This document shows positions 7,900-17,082 of a DNA stretch of 64,000 nucleotides, piece by piece. The position numbers and the translations under genes are program-made. Below the pieces are notes generated by a model. The model was not told where the DNA came from. It saw only the letters and a list, made by a program, of their open reading frames with translations, and searched no databases. The stretch's first letter is position 1, and every line of letters starts with the position of its first letter. Source of the stretch: Chitinophaga hostae (GTDB taxonomy: Bacteria > Bacteroidota > Bacteroidia > Chitinophagales > Chitinophagaceae); NCBI RefSeq assembly GCF_018224885.1, contig NZ_JAGTXB010000003.1, positions 124,001 to 188,000 of the forward strand. Direction: 5' to 3'.

Positions 7900-10800
7900 A
7901 TGTCTACCTATAAATTCACGTTTCTCTGTTTCTTCCTATACCTCGCCCAGATAAGCCGGGCGCAAACCAGGCATATCAACTTCACCTCCCTTTCCGCAAA
8001 GGATGGGCTGTTGTCCAATACGGTGAACGCCATTATAAAAGACCATTACGGCCTGATGTGGTTTGCCACTGATGATGGTTTAAACAAATTTGACGGTACC
8101 AATTTTACTGTTTACCGGCACCGTTCCGGCGATTCATCGAGTCTCAGAGCTAACGAAGTATTAACGCTGCACGAAGACAAGGCAGGCAATCTCTGGATAG
8201 GCACCAGTGGCGGAGGTTTGAGTTTGTATGACCGGAAGAAAGATGCTTTTATACATTTCCCCCTCCATGCAAATGCTCCTCAACTGCCGCCGAATGCCGT
8301 TATTATGGACATCAGCAGCGATACCTCAGGTAAAGTGTGGATCGCGCAGTTCGAAAACTTGTTTATGCTTGATCCCGCCACCCGCCATATTTCCAAAATC
8401 AGCCTTGACACCGAAACAACCGGTTCAGCAATCAGGAAAATACCCAACTGTATTTTTGTTGACCGGCAGCAACAAATCTGGGTAGGCACCACAAGGGGCC
8501 TGTACTGTTACTCCCCTTCCACCGGCGCAGTAAAACAGGTACCTGGTAATAAACCGGGAAATACACCGGATAATAACATTAAGGCTATTGCAGGCGACAG
8601 CAACGGTCAGATCTGGATAGGCACCGAAAAAGGACTGTATACAGTGCAACCCGACGGCGCCGGCATTACTCCCTACCATTCCGCACCCGGAGCGCCTTTG
8701 CTAGACAACAAACTGGTGAATTGCATTGAACCGGACAAGGATCATCAACTATGGATCGGCACAGAACAAGGGCTGATCATTCTTAATACCAGCACTAACA
8801 CGGCGGATTATTATGTTCCTGATGATGAAAACATTTACAGTCTCACCAATGAAGCCATTAAATGCGCCTATATTGACCAGCAGGGTATTTATTGGCTGGG
8901 CACCCTTCGCGGCGGGATCAATAAATATGATAAAAACCTGAGTCTCTTTAGCTTCAAACCGGGGGCCGTCTTTCACACCGATGGCCGTCAATCATCCATC
9001 GCAAGTGCTTTTGCAGAAAACAGTGAAGGAAACGTTTTTGTAGGAACCGACGGCGGTGGCATGTTCGAATTCAACCGTAAAACAGGAAAAGTCCTGCCTG
9101 TCAACATTCCCCTCCCGGTAAAGGCCGGCAAAGTTTCCATCATGGCGCTCCATTATACCCGCGAGAAAAAACTATACATCGGCACTTATGCACTTGGTTT
9201 GCTGGTCATGAACCGCGCCACCGGAAGTTATAAGTACCTGGCCAAAGGTACCGGACCAAACGACCTGAACTCCAGCGATATTTTTTGCATCAGGGAAGAT
9301 AGCAGGGGCAATATCTGGATAGGCACAAATGGCGAAGGGGTAAACGTATTAAAAAATGAACAGGTTATTGCCAGGTATCGTCCCCAGCCCGGACCGGCAA
9401 CAAGCAACGAAAAAAAGCTGCCGCTTAACGGATATGTAAGGGCAATTGAGGAAGATGCAGAAGGGAATATCTGGATTGGTTCACATGGCGGAGGAATCGG
9501 TGTTTATCATCCCGCTACCGGGCAATGGGATGTTTATACCCAAAACAACAGCCAGCTGCCCGGTGATAAAGTACAGGCGCTGCTGCGCGACAGTAATGGC
9601 CGCATGTGGGTAGGCACCTATGGTGGTGGCCTGAGCCTTTTTGATAAAACCAGGCAACGGTTTATCAATTTTTGTGAAAAAGATGGCCTGCAAAATACCA
9701 CCATCTACCAAATTCTTGAAGACAAAAACGGCAGCATCTGGCTCAGCACCAATACAGGCATCAGCAGCTTTAATTTTGTCACAAAAAAATTCCATAATTA
9801 CTCTCACTATAATGGTGTGCAGAATAATAATTTCTATCATACCTCCGGTATACGATTGTCTGATGGAGAGCTGATGTTCGGCGGATTGGAAGGGTTTAAT
9901 TATTTTACCCCCTCTGATTTAACGGTCAACAAAAACGTGCCCGTTGTGCTGCTGACCGACTTAAAAGTAGCCAATAAATCGATTGCCCCCGGCGACGACG
10001 GCCCTATCCAGACACCTATTGCTGTTGCTGATAATATCAGGCTTGCATACAAACAAAATTTTGTGCTCAGTTTTGTGGCGCTTAATTATACAAACCCCCG
10101 TGAAAATTATTATGCCTACAAGCTGGAGGGATTCGACAAAGACTGGAATTATACCGGCACTGCTAACACGGCCGCCTATACGAACCTTGACCCGGGAGAG
10201 TATACCTTCCACGTAAAGGCAGGCAACAGTGATGGGATATGGAACCCCAACGATACCAGGATAAAGATCTTTGTGCGGCCACCTTTCTGGCGAACCACCT
10301 ATGCATACCTGTTTTACCTGTCTGCCATCTGCCTGTTGCTGCTGTATAGCCGTTACCGCGGGATTACCCGGATCAGGAAAAAATTCCTGCTGGAGCAGGA
10401 AAGACAGGAGGTGAAACGGGTGCAGGAGCTGGACAGACTGAAAATTAAATTTCTTACTAATCTCAGTCATGATTTCAGAACACCCATTTCACTGATCATG
10501 GGGCCGGTGGAACAGTTAATTGCCGGCGAAAAAACGGGGAACCGGCTCGACAAATTAAACATGATCAAACGAAATTCCAGGCGGCTGCTGAACCTGGTTA
10601 ATCAATTGCTGGACTTCAGGAAAATGGAAGAACGTGAATTAAAACTACAGCTGCTGGAAGGAGACCTGGTATCCTTCATCAAAGAGGTGACTGATTCTTT
10701 CTGCGACTTCGCGGAACGGAAAAATATCCGTTTCACGTTTAACAGTGGCCCAAGCGTATTACATGTTTTATTTGACCATGATAAAATAGAACGCATCCTG

Positions 10801-12003
10801 TTCAACTTACTTTCCAACGCATTTAAATTTACTTTGGAACGCGATACCGTTACCGTTGAACTGCAGCTACTGGATACAAAATCCGCTTCAGATCAGCAAT
10901 GGATCCTTATACAGGTGAAAGATACCGGCATTGGTATTCCGGAAGATAAAAAAGAGAAGGTATTCGAACACTTTTTCCAGGGCAGCACCAGCCCTGCCAT
11001 ACTTAACCAGGGCACGGGGATCGGCTTATCCATTACAAAGGAATTTGTAAAAATGCACGGAGGCACTATTAACGTGGAAAGCGAACCAGGACAAGGCGCT
11101 ACTTTTTCCATACAGCTTCCATTAAAAATAAGTACACAAAACCAGGCAGCCCCCGACCTGGTAGCCGAGGAAGAAAATATCCTGCCATTACCGGAACTAC
11201 AGGAAGCACCGTCGCAAGGTGACGCAGAAATATTCACCATATTACTGGTGGAAGACAATGAAGATTTCAGATTCTACCTAAAGGATAATCTTCGTAACAG
11301 TTACAAAGTAGTAGAAGCCACCAATGGAAAAGAAGGCTGGCAAAAAGCCCTGTTACTTCATCCTCAGCTGATTGTGAGCGACATCACCATGCCGCAAATG
11401 GATGGTATAAGCCTGCTGCAAAAACTGAAAGCCGACAAAAGAACCAGTCATATTCCGGTTATACTGCTCACCGCACTCACCAACGAGGAACAACAAATTT
11501 CGGGATTGGCTACAGGCGCTAACGATTACGTCACCAAGCCATTTAATTTCGAGATCCTGCACGCCAAGATCAGGAACCTGTTACATCTTAATCATACCCT
11601 GAAAAACACCTATACCAAACAGATCAAGCTGCTTGCGCCCGAAGTTGCAAGGGAGTCAACAGAGGAGAAATTATTGGCCCGGATCGTTGGCCACCTGGAA
11701 GAAAACCTGACCGATTCGCAATTATCTGTTGAAAGCCTGAGTAAAGAAGTAGGTATGAGCAGAAGTTCCCTGTACAATAAATTACTGGAATTGACGGGGC
11801 AAACGCCTGTTGAATATATCCGCTCGTACAGGTTGGAAAAAGCGGCGGCCCTCATGAAGAAAAGCGACATGACCATTGCCGAAATTGCCTACCAGGTTGG
11901 GTTTTCCACGCCTAACTATTTTGCCAAATCATTCAAAACAAAATACAATATGCTGCCATCGGAATTTATAGCCAGGGCTAAAAAAGACAATGCTCATTCC
12001 TGA
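7900..12003 (+). CDS. Hybrid two-component system (HTCS) sensor/regulator of xylan use
   Basis: A 1367-residue one-protein two-component system that senses oligosaccharide in the periplasm and binds DNA in the cytoplasm. Order: signal peptide (1-21); a long run of two-component-regulator propeller repeats with many W-I-G-T motifs (about 30-690); Y_Y_Y domain (about 725-795); membrane helix (about 799-820); HisKA with phospho-acceptor His857 in SHDFRTP; HATPase with N, G1 (DTGIGIP) and G2 (GTGIGLS) boxes (950-1075); receiver domain with Asp1161 in IVSDITMP; AraC-type HTH (about 1260-1367). All catalytic residues are present. It is divergent from the GH43-GH10 operon and near the xus core, its likely targets. 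Confidence 0.97.
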   Translation: MSTYKFTFLCFFLYLAQISRAQTRHINFTSLSAKDGLLSNTVNAIIKDHYGLMWFATDDGLNKFDGTNFTVYRHRSGDSSSLRANEVLTLHEDKAGNLWIGTSGGGLSLYDRKKDAFIHFPLHANAPQLPPNAVIMDISSDTSGKVWIAQFENLFMLDPATRHISKISLDTETTGSAIRKIPNCIFVDRQQQIWVGTTRGLYCYSPSTGAVKQVPGNKPGNTPDNNIKAIAGDSNGQIWIGTEKGLYTVQPDGAGITPYHSAPGAPLLDNKLVNCIEPDKDHQLWIGTEQGLIILNTSTNTADYYVPDDENIYSLTNEAIKCAYIDQQGIYWLGTLRGGINKYDKNLSLFSFKPGAVFHTDGRQSSIASAFAENSEGNVFVGTDGGGMFEFNRKTGKVLPVNIPLPVKAGKVSIMALHYTREKKLYIGTYALGLLVMNRATGSYKYLAKGTGPNDLNSSDIFCIREDSRGNIWIGTNGEGVNVLKNEQVIARYRPQPGPATSNEKKLPLNGYVRAIEEDAEGNIWIGSHGGGIGVYHPATGQWDVYTQNNSQLPGDKVQALLRDSNGRMWVGTYGGGLSLFDKTRQRFINFCEKDGLQNTTIYQILEDKNGSIWLSTNTGISSFNFVTKKFHNYSHYNGVQNNNFYHTSGIRLSDGELMFGGLEGFNYFTPSDLTVNKNVPVVLLTDLKVANKSIAPGDDGPIQTPIAVADNIRLAYKQNFVLSFVALNYTNPRENYYAYKLEGFDKDWNYTGTANTAAYTNLDPGEYTFHVKAGNSDGIWNPNDTRIKIFVRPPFWRTTYAYLFYLSAICLLLLYSRYRGITRIRKKFLLEQERQEVKRVQELDRLKIKFLTNLSHDFRTPISLIMGPVEQLIAGEKTGNRLDKLNMIKRNSRRLLNLVNQLLDFRKMEERELKLQLLEGDLVSFIKEVTDSFCDFAERKNIRFTFNSGPSVLHVLFDHDKIERILFNLLSNAFKFTLERDTVTVELQLLDTKSASDQQWILIQVKDTGIGIPEDKKEKVFEHFFQGSTSPAILNQGTGIGLSITKEFVKMHGGTINVESEPGQGATFSIQLPLKISTQNQAAPDLVAEEENILPLPELQEAPSQGDAEIFTILLVEDNEDFRFYLKDNLRNSYKVVEATNGKEGWQKALLLHPQLIVSDITMPQMDGISLLQKLKADKRTSHIPVILLTALTNEEQQISGLATGANDYVTKPFNFEILHAKIRNLLHLNHTLKNTYTKQIKLLAPEVARESTEEKLLARIVGHLEENLTDSQLSVESLSKEVGMSRSSLYNKLLELTGQTPVEYIRSYRLEKAAALMKKSDMTIAEIAYQVGFSTPNYFAKSFKTKYNMLPSEFIARAKKDNAHS

Positions 12004-12036
12004 GGAGCTTCCGTTATTATGATGCTTCGTTAAACG

Positions 12037-12070
12037 AAACAGTCCCGGAATTTGCATCCCGGGACTGTTT
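12037..12070. terminator. Terminator between HTCS gene and xyn10C
   Basis: 12-bp stem AAACAGTCCCGG (12037-12048) with CCGGGACTGTTT (12059-12070) and a 10-base loop. It lies between convergent genes and can serve both. Confidence 0.8.
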
Positions 12071-12095
12071 ACGTCACTATCATTGATCGTTCTCT

Positions 12096-14243
12096 TTATT
12101 TAGCATTCGCCTGAAGTGCCTGTGCCACCGCGGCATAAGCGGTCTTCCGCACATATGCTTCTGTCCACAGACCTATTGGTTCACCGGGGCGCCAGAAGGA
12201 ACTGACCGGGCTGTCGAGCGGACTCCAGATCGTAATACCATACCGCTGTTTAGCGGGAATGAGCTCAAAATATTTCTCAATTACATACTTATACATTTCG
12301 GCCTGGGCTTTATAATGTTCAGCAGTGGCAACAGTTGTTTTTACACCTACTCCCATATCCAGCTCGGAAACTTTTATCATTTTCCCGGTAGCCGCCAGCA
12401 GCTTAAACATTTCCGCGATCTTTTCTTTACTGCTGCTGATATCGATATGCATCTGCGTGCCAATGCCATCTACTTTCGCGCCTTTACTTTCTATGTAATT
12501 AACGTAGGCAATCAGGCCACGACATTTATCCAGGTTGTACTCCAGGTTATAGTCATTGATAAAATGAAGATCGCCTGCATTACCATATTGCCTGGCCATC
12601 TTAAACGCTGTAACGGCGTAATCTTTGCCCAGGTAGTCCTGCCAGTAAAACTCGTCCGTTGCCATATTGGGTTTACCCACACCGGTTTTGAGCTCAGAGG
12701 GATTTCCATCATCCATCGGTTCATTTACCACATCCCAGGCCTTCACAACCGATTTGCCTGCACCCACCATGCCGCTCATCCATTTATCAAGGGCTTCTGT
12801 CAGCAGGTACTTTTTCTCCGCAGCTGTTTTTTCCACCACTGTCGTATTGCCGCCGGTGGCCCTGGCGTTTTTCAGCACTACATCATCGATGTAAACGGTA
12901 CCGGCAAATTCGCCGTAACTAAAAATCAGCCGTGTCCTGTCTGCCGCAGTAGCGGTAGTGGCAATGCTTACCAGCTTCCATTCGGTGGTGACCTCTACCT
13001 GTCCGTATCCATTGGAAGAATAGTTGGTGCTTTGCAGCTCCGGACGGATTGTTCCCGGCGCTGTTCCTTTTACCCAAAAGCTCAATTCATAGGTGGCGCC
13101 ATTTTCCAGCGGGGCTGCAAAATCATAGCTGGTTTGCACCTCCCAGTAATTGGCAGTCTTAGCCGGGTTGGTTACAAAAAAAGCCTTGCCTTTGTTTCCC
13201 ACTCCCATGCCGTCGGCCGTTACGCCGCGGGAAGAGCCACCTCCCCAGCCACCCCAGCCGCTGCCCGACTCAAAATCGCCATTGGCCACCAGGTTGTTAA
13301 TCATCGGTGTGCCCTGCGTATCATACACGTACAAGTTGTTTACGTCGATATAATAGGTTACACCTGTTTTATTTTTCAGATCAAAATGCAGCTTAAAATT
13401 GCCGGCAGCAAAATCATTGATGGTAAAGCGGATCTCCTTCCAGGAAATTCCCGTCGTGAAGGTGGCAGCAGGTGTTCCGGACCTGGTCCAGTCTACCAAA
13501 GGCGTATTGTTATTTAAACCTTCGAAAGAGATCCTTCCTTCCCCGGCTCCTTCTGACCGGATATACATCACCACTTCATACTTATGCGCCTTGTTTACCG
13601 TAATTCCAGGGCTTATGAGCTGCAGGTCGGCTGCGCCTCCATCTGAGATCAGCTTAACGGCACCATTCCCGGTTCGCATCCCCTGGCCATCTGCTATTGA
13701 AATACCCGCTCCTGCGACGGCGCGGTTCCAGCCGGCGAAGCTCTTATCCTTCAATCCGGTAAGGGACAAATCGTTGGCGTAAGCCGGGGAGGTGACCACT
13801 AAGGGCGTAAGCAATCCCTTTAAATAACCGGCGTTCTGGTTGGCATGCCACATCAGGGCATGACCATACACCTGCATCCCTGCGGCATTTGCCGTTTGAA
13901 GCAATGAGTTTACTTTCACCAGGTCTAAACTACCATCGGCCTTCACTACGGCGGCATGTTTCATTTCATAGCCCAAAACAATTTCGTCGAAGTTCCTGTT
14001 CGCCAACCGGTATTTCACACCCTTATCCAGGTACTCCTGCAAACCCAGCGCCACGCCTAATTTAAATCCCGGCTGTGCAACGCGGTTAATATAGCTTTTC
14101 AGAGCAGGATAAGCATCTATGTCCTCCTGAACAGCAACGCTCTCCGGTTTATCTACGTTAAATTCCAGCCCTTTATACTTATTGCATGAAGTAATGACAA
14201 CAAATGCAATAAAGCCGGCTGCTATTTTATGAAGTTGATTCAT
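12096..14243 (-). CDS. xyn10C: GH10 xylanase lipoprotein with CBM modules inserted in the barrel
   Basis: A 715-residue lipoprotein (lipobox VVITSC) with a split GH10 domain. The first barrel part runs to about residue 150 (VYGHALMWHAN); two beta-sandwich modules of the CBM4/9/22 type fill about 160-470 (second begins NLVANGDFESG and ends YIDDVVL); the barrel then resumes with acid/base Glu508 in WDVVNEP and nucleophile Glu627 in KVSELDMG. Such interrupted GH10 enzymes are known from Bacteroides and Prevotella xylan loci, where the insert binds xylan at the cell surface. It is the last gene of the xus operon, 29 bases after the DUF1735 gene. Confidence 0.95.
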   Translation of the reverse strand: MNQLHKIAAGFIAFVVITSCNKYKGLEFNVDKPESVAVQEDIDAYPALKSYINRVAQPGFKLGVALGLQEYLDKGVKYRLANRNFDEIVLGYEMKHAAVVKADGSLDLVKVNSLLQTANAAGMQVYGHALMWHANQNAGYLKGLLTPLVVTSPAYANDLSLTGLKDKSFAGWNRAVAGAGISIADGQGMRTGNGAVKLISDGGAADLQLISPGITVNKAHKYEVVMYIRSEGAGEGRISFEGLNNNTPLVDWTRSGTPAATFTTGISWKEIRFTINDFAAGNFKLHFDLKNKTGVTYYIDVNNLYVYDTQGTPMINNLVANGDFESGSGWGGWGGGSSRGVTADGMGVGNKGKAFFVTNPAKTANYWEVQTSYDFAAPLENGATYELSFWVKGTAPGTIRPELQSTNYSSNGYGQVEVTTEWKLVSIATTATAADRTRLIFSYGEFAGTVYIDDVVLKNARATGGNTTVVEKTAAEKKYLLTEALDKWMSGMVGAGKSVVKAWDVVNEPMDDGNPSELKTGVGKPNMATDEFYWQDYLGKDYAVTAFKMARQYGNAGDLHFINDYNLEYNLDKCRGLIAYVNYIESKGAKVDGIGTQMHIDISSSKEKIAEMFKLLAATGKMIKVSELDMGVGVKTTVATAEHYKAQAEMYKYVIEKYFELIPAKQRYGITIWSPLDSPVSSFWRPGEPIGLWTEAYVRKTAYAAVAQALQANAK

Positions 14244-14272
14244 ATGTATTACTTTAATGTAGGACAGAAAAA

Positions 14273-15226
14273 TTATTTACCTACGGGTGTAAATGTTTCC
14301 ATTGTTACAGACCTATCCCTTAGTACCAGCGTATCTGATGCAGACACCTGCATACCGGGTAAGGTAACCTGGTAGTTCAGGTAAAGGGCATCACGGTCTT
14401 TGCTTCCCCAGCTGTTGTGTTCTCCTTTTTTTACAAACTGGCCATTCCCTGTGGCAGTAAAATTTCCTGTAGCAGCGGAAACGGTGCATTTATCGTTATC
14501 GCCGAAGGTGAGCAGCAATGTGCAATTCACATTAATGCCATCCTTGTCTTTGTATACTACCGGGAACTCCAGTTCCTTTAAGGATCTTGTATTTAATTTA
14601 TTTACTTCATCTTCTTCCACATACTGTTTATGCCGCACTACCGTCTGATTTACATTTCCCGTAATTACATCTTTTCCCCTGCGCAGGTAGTTACCTTGCC
14701 ATGTATTCACATATTTAACGGCATAGAGTATAAAGTCTTTCCCTTTCAGTATGGAGTCTGCCACCGATTTATTGGTGATGCGCAGCGGAATCACATAGGT
14801 ATTTTTCACCGTCTTCGGATCATTAAAAAATGCGTCTGTCAGTTGCACCTCCACTCCCCCGGTGAGACTGCCTTCGGGGATGATGATGTTGTTGGCGGCC
14901 AGCGAATAATAGTTAGCAGGCATAGGCAGAATTTCCTCTTTACCAACACCGAACAGCAACCCGTTTCCCAACAGGGAATTATCTACCGAGATACCAATAC
15001 TCAGGTCTTTTTTACTGTAATAAACACCGCCGGTGGTGGCCATGATTTTACACTTGCGCTGGTTATCGAGTTCCGTGCTAAATACATCTTCACCAAAAGT
15101 GATGGTGCGTACGGGATATTGATAGGCGAAATACACCGTCTGGTATTTATAATCCGGAAACGTTACGTTTTTGTTGCATGCTGTCAATACAAGCAACAGC
15201 ATGATTGGCATTAAAAACTTTTTCAT
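14273..15226 (-). CDS. xusE: Surface glycan-binding lipoprotein (DUF1735/DUF5627)
   Basis: A 317-residue lipoprotein (MKKFLMPIMLLLVLTACNK). The N-terminal half resembles the BT_3987-type DUF1735 beta-sandwich (with IPLRITNKS typical of its end) and the C-terminal half the DUF5627 module. These proteins occupy the SusE/F slot and hold polysaccharide at the outer membrane. The ATG at 15226 is chosen over an upstream one at 15250 because it starts the signal peptide. It sits between SusD and the CBM-bearing GH10, the same place as xusE in the conserved xylan core. Confidence 0.85.
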   Translation of the reverse strand: MKKFLMPIMLLLVLTACNKNVTFPDYKYQTVYFAYQYPVRTITFGEDVFSTELDNQRKCKIMATTGGVYYSKKDLSIGISVDNSLLGNGLLFGVGKEEILPMPANYYSLAANNIIIPEGSLTGGVEVQLTDAFFNDPKTVKNTYVIPLRITNKSVADSILKGKDFILYAVKYVNTWQGNYLRRGKDVITGNVNQTVVRHKQYVEEDEVNKLNTRSLKELEFPVVYKDKDGINVNCTLLLTFGDNDKCTVSAATGNFTATGNGQFVKKGEHNSWGSKDRDALYLNYQVTLPGMQVSASDTLVLRDRSVTMETFTPVGK

Positions 15227-15279
15227 CTTTGCTGTTTTCAAAAAAGTCAATTAAAAAATATCGCTGCATTTATTCGCTG

Positions 15280-17049
15280 TTAACGCCAGCCTTTGTTCTG
15301 TTCCAAAGCGCCAAACTTGAGTATCTCCCCGTAAGGAATGGGGCCATAGGTCGTGAATGGCTGGAACTGTCGCACTTCTACGTTGATAACAGCAGGAATG
15401 TTATTCCTGATGCTTACCCCTTTTGCTGTTTCACTGAGATTTAATTTCCAGCGACGGAGATCCCAGAAGCGGAATCCTTCAAAGCACAATTCTATTCTCC
15501 GCTCATTTCTGATCAGCGCGCTCATTTGCTCCTTGCTGCCTTTCGCTTCTTCCAGGTAAGCATCACCATTGGTTGTTCCTACGCCTGCTCTTTTACGAAT
15601 GGCTTTGATCACATCATAGGCGGAGAATCCATATTTACCTGCTCCCAGTGGCCCCCAGGCTTCATTGGCGGCTTCTGCATAGTTGAGAAAAATTTCCGTA
15701 TACCGGATATGCGGTTTATAATGCCGTTGATTATTAGCGGAGTTAGGATTCAGGTTCACATCCTGCCGCAACAATTTGCGCAGGTAGTAGCCTGTCCGGG
15801 TAGAAGTTTCTACTTTGTTAAGCGCATCGTTGGTGGGGCCGTCAACCGCCGTATTGATCAGGGTACTATTGGGGCCTGCTGTGCTGCCATTGACTAAAAT
15901 AAACATCCGCAAACGGGGATCCCTGCCGGTATATGGATTAGCGGCATCATAGCCGCTTCCGGTGTTACCGATGGGCAATCCATTTGCCATGGGGAAAGCG
16001 TCCACCAGGTTTTGTGTTGGGTTGATACGGCCGTTGCCAAACAACCCCGGTGGAAAATTGGCCTGTTCCAGGTCGCGGTTATCGCCATAATTATTTCGCC
16101 ATAGTATTTCAGCAGGATTAGCGCCATCGGCCAATCCCGCAATTTCAGCGGCATTGGAGTACCAGGTAATACCATTTGGTGATAATGCGCCTACGCCGCC
16201 TTTCAACGAAATAACCTCGCCCGCATAGTTGGCGGCGTCTGCCCAGGTGGTGGTGTTCCCGTTGCTAAAGGCCGGGCTGGCAGCCAGTAACGCAGCCTTT
16301 GACCGGATCGCTTTCACGATACGGCCGGTAAGAAATCCGCGGAAGGCTGCGCCAAAGGCGCGGTTATACTGCTCGCTGGTAATGGAGCCAAACTTTGCAG
16401 GAATAAGCGCTGCATCAGCAATATTTTCATAGTCCAACGGAAGCAGGTCGTCCGCCTTTGTAAGATCACTATAAATTTGCTGCATACATGCTTCGAAAGT
16501 GGCCCTGGGTTTGTTGAAATCCGCTGCGGGTCCCTGCACCTCCAGGTTCAGAGGAACACCCAGCACAGCGCCGCTTTCAGACAATCCTCCATGCGCCTGC
16601 AACAGGTGATAGTAGAACAAGGCACGCAAACCATGCGCTTCTCCTTTCACCCGCATACGGAACAACTTACTCACTACCGGGTCGGCTGCCCATTGTACCG
16701 TATCCACATCGCGCAACATGATGTTAAGATACTGGATGGCAGCATACGCATTGGTCCACTGATTAAGCGGATTATTGTTGGCGGTCCATTGTCCGTTTGC
16801 AATTTTCAGGAACCCATTGTTCTGGTCATTCGTTACAGCATCATCGGTGGCTACGTCATTAAATGACCACGAATTGGTGGGGATGCGGTTGTATCCGTTG
16901 AGCAGTATACCAAACGGCAATCCGGCATCATTGGGTGGATAATTTACACCATTCAGATCCCGGTTATTTTCAATTTCCGGCACCAGCAAATCTTTACAAC
17001 CAGCCAGCAAAAAAATACCTGCCAGCAAAAGGATAATATTTCTTTTCAT
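15280..17049 (-). CDS. xusD: SusD-like nutrient-binding lipoprotein (second pair)
   Basis: 589 residues with lipoprotein signal MKRNIILLLAGIFLLAGC. SusD/RagB family features are the TPR-like helices with ALFYYHLLQAHG and the C-terminal RNERRIELCFEGFRFWDLRRW, which is diagnostic. It caps the barrel of the neighbouring SusC and captures xylo-oligosaccharide. It follows that SusC with a 33-base gap. Slightly longer than many SusD proteins but within range. Confidence 0.95.
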   Translation of the reverse strand: MKRNIILLLAGIFLLAGCKDLLVPEIENNRDLNGVNYPPNDAGLPFGILLNGYNRIPTNSWSFNDVATDDAVTNDQNNGFLKIANGQWTANNNPLNQWTNAYAAIQYLNIMLRDVDTVQWAADPVVSKLFRMRVKGEAHGLRALFYYHLLQAHGGLSESGAVLGVPLNLEVQGPAADFNKPRATFEACMQQIYSDLTKADDLLPLDYENIADAALIPAKFGSITSEQYNRAFGAAFRGFLTGRIVKAIRSKAALLAASPAFSNGNTTTWADAANYAGEVISLKGGVGALSPNGITWYSNAAEIAGLADGANPAEILWRNNYGDNRDLEQANFPPGLFGNGRINPTQNLVDAFPMANGLPIGNTGSGYDAANPYTGRDPRLRMFILVNGSTAGPNSTLINTAVDGPTNDALNKVETSTRTGYYLRKLLRQDVNLNPNSANNQRHYKPHIRYTEIFLNYAEAANEAWGPLGAGKYGFSAYDVIKAIRKRAGVGTTNGDAYLEEAKGSKEQMSALIRNERRIELCFEGFRFWDLRRWKLNLSETAKGVSIRNNIPAVINVEVRQFQPFTTYGPIPYGEILKFGALEQNKGWR

Positions 17050-17082
17050 AAAGTGGATACTTAATTAGGCTAAAGAGAATAA

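Noticed and set aside
12315..13517. 400-codon plus-strand open frame
   Set aside because: It is antisense to the xyn10C GH10 gene, whose domains and catalytic residues are clear; the antisense product shows no family features.
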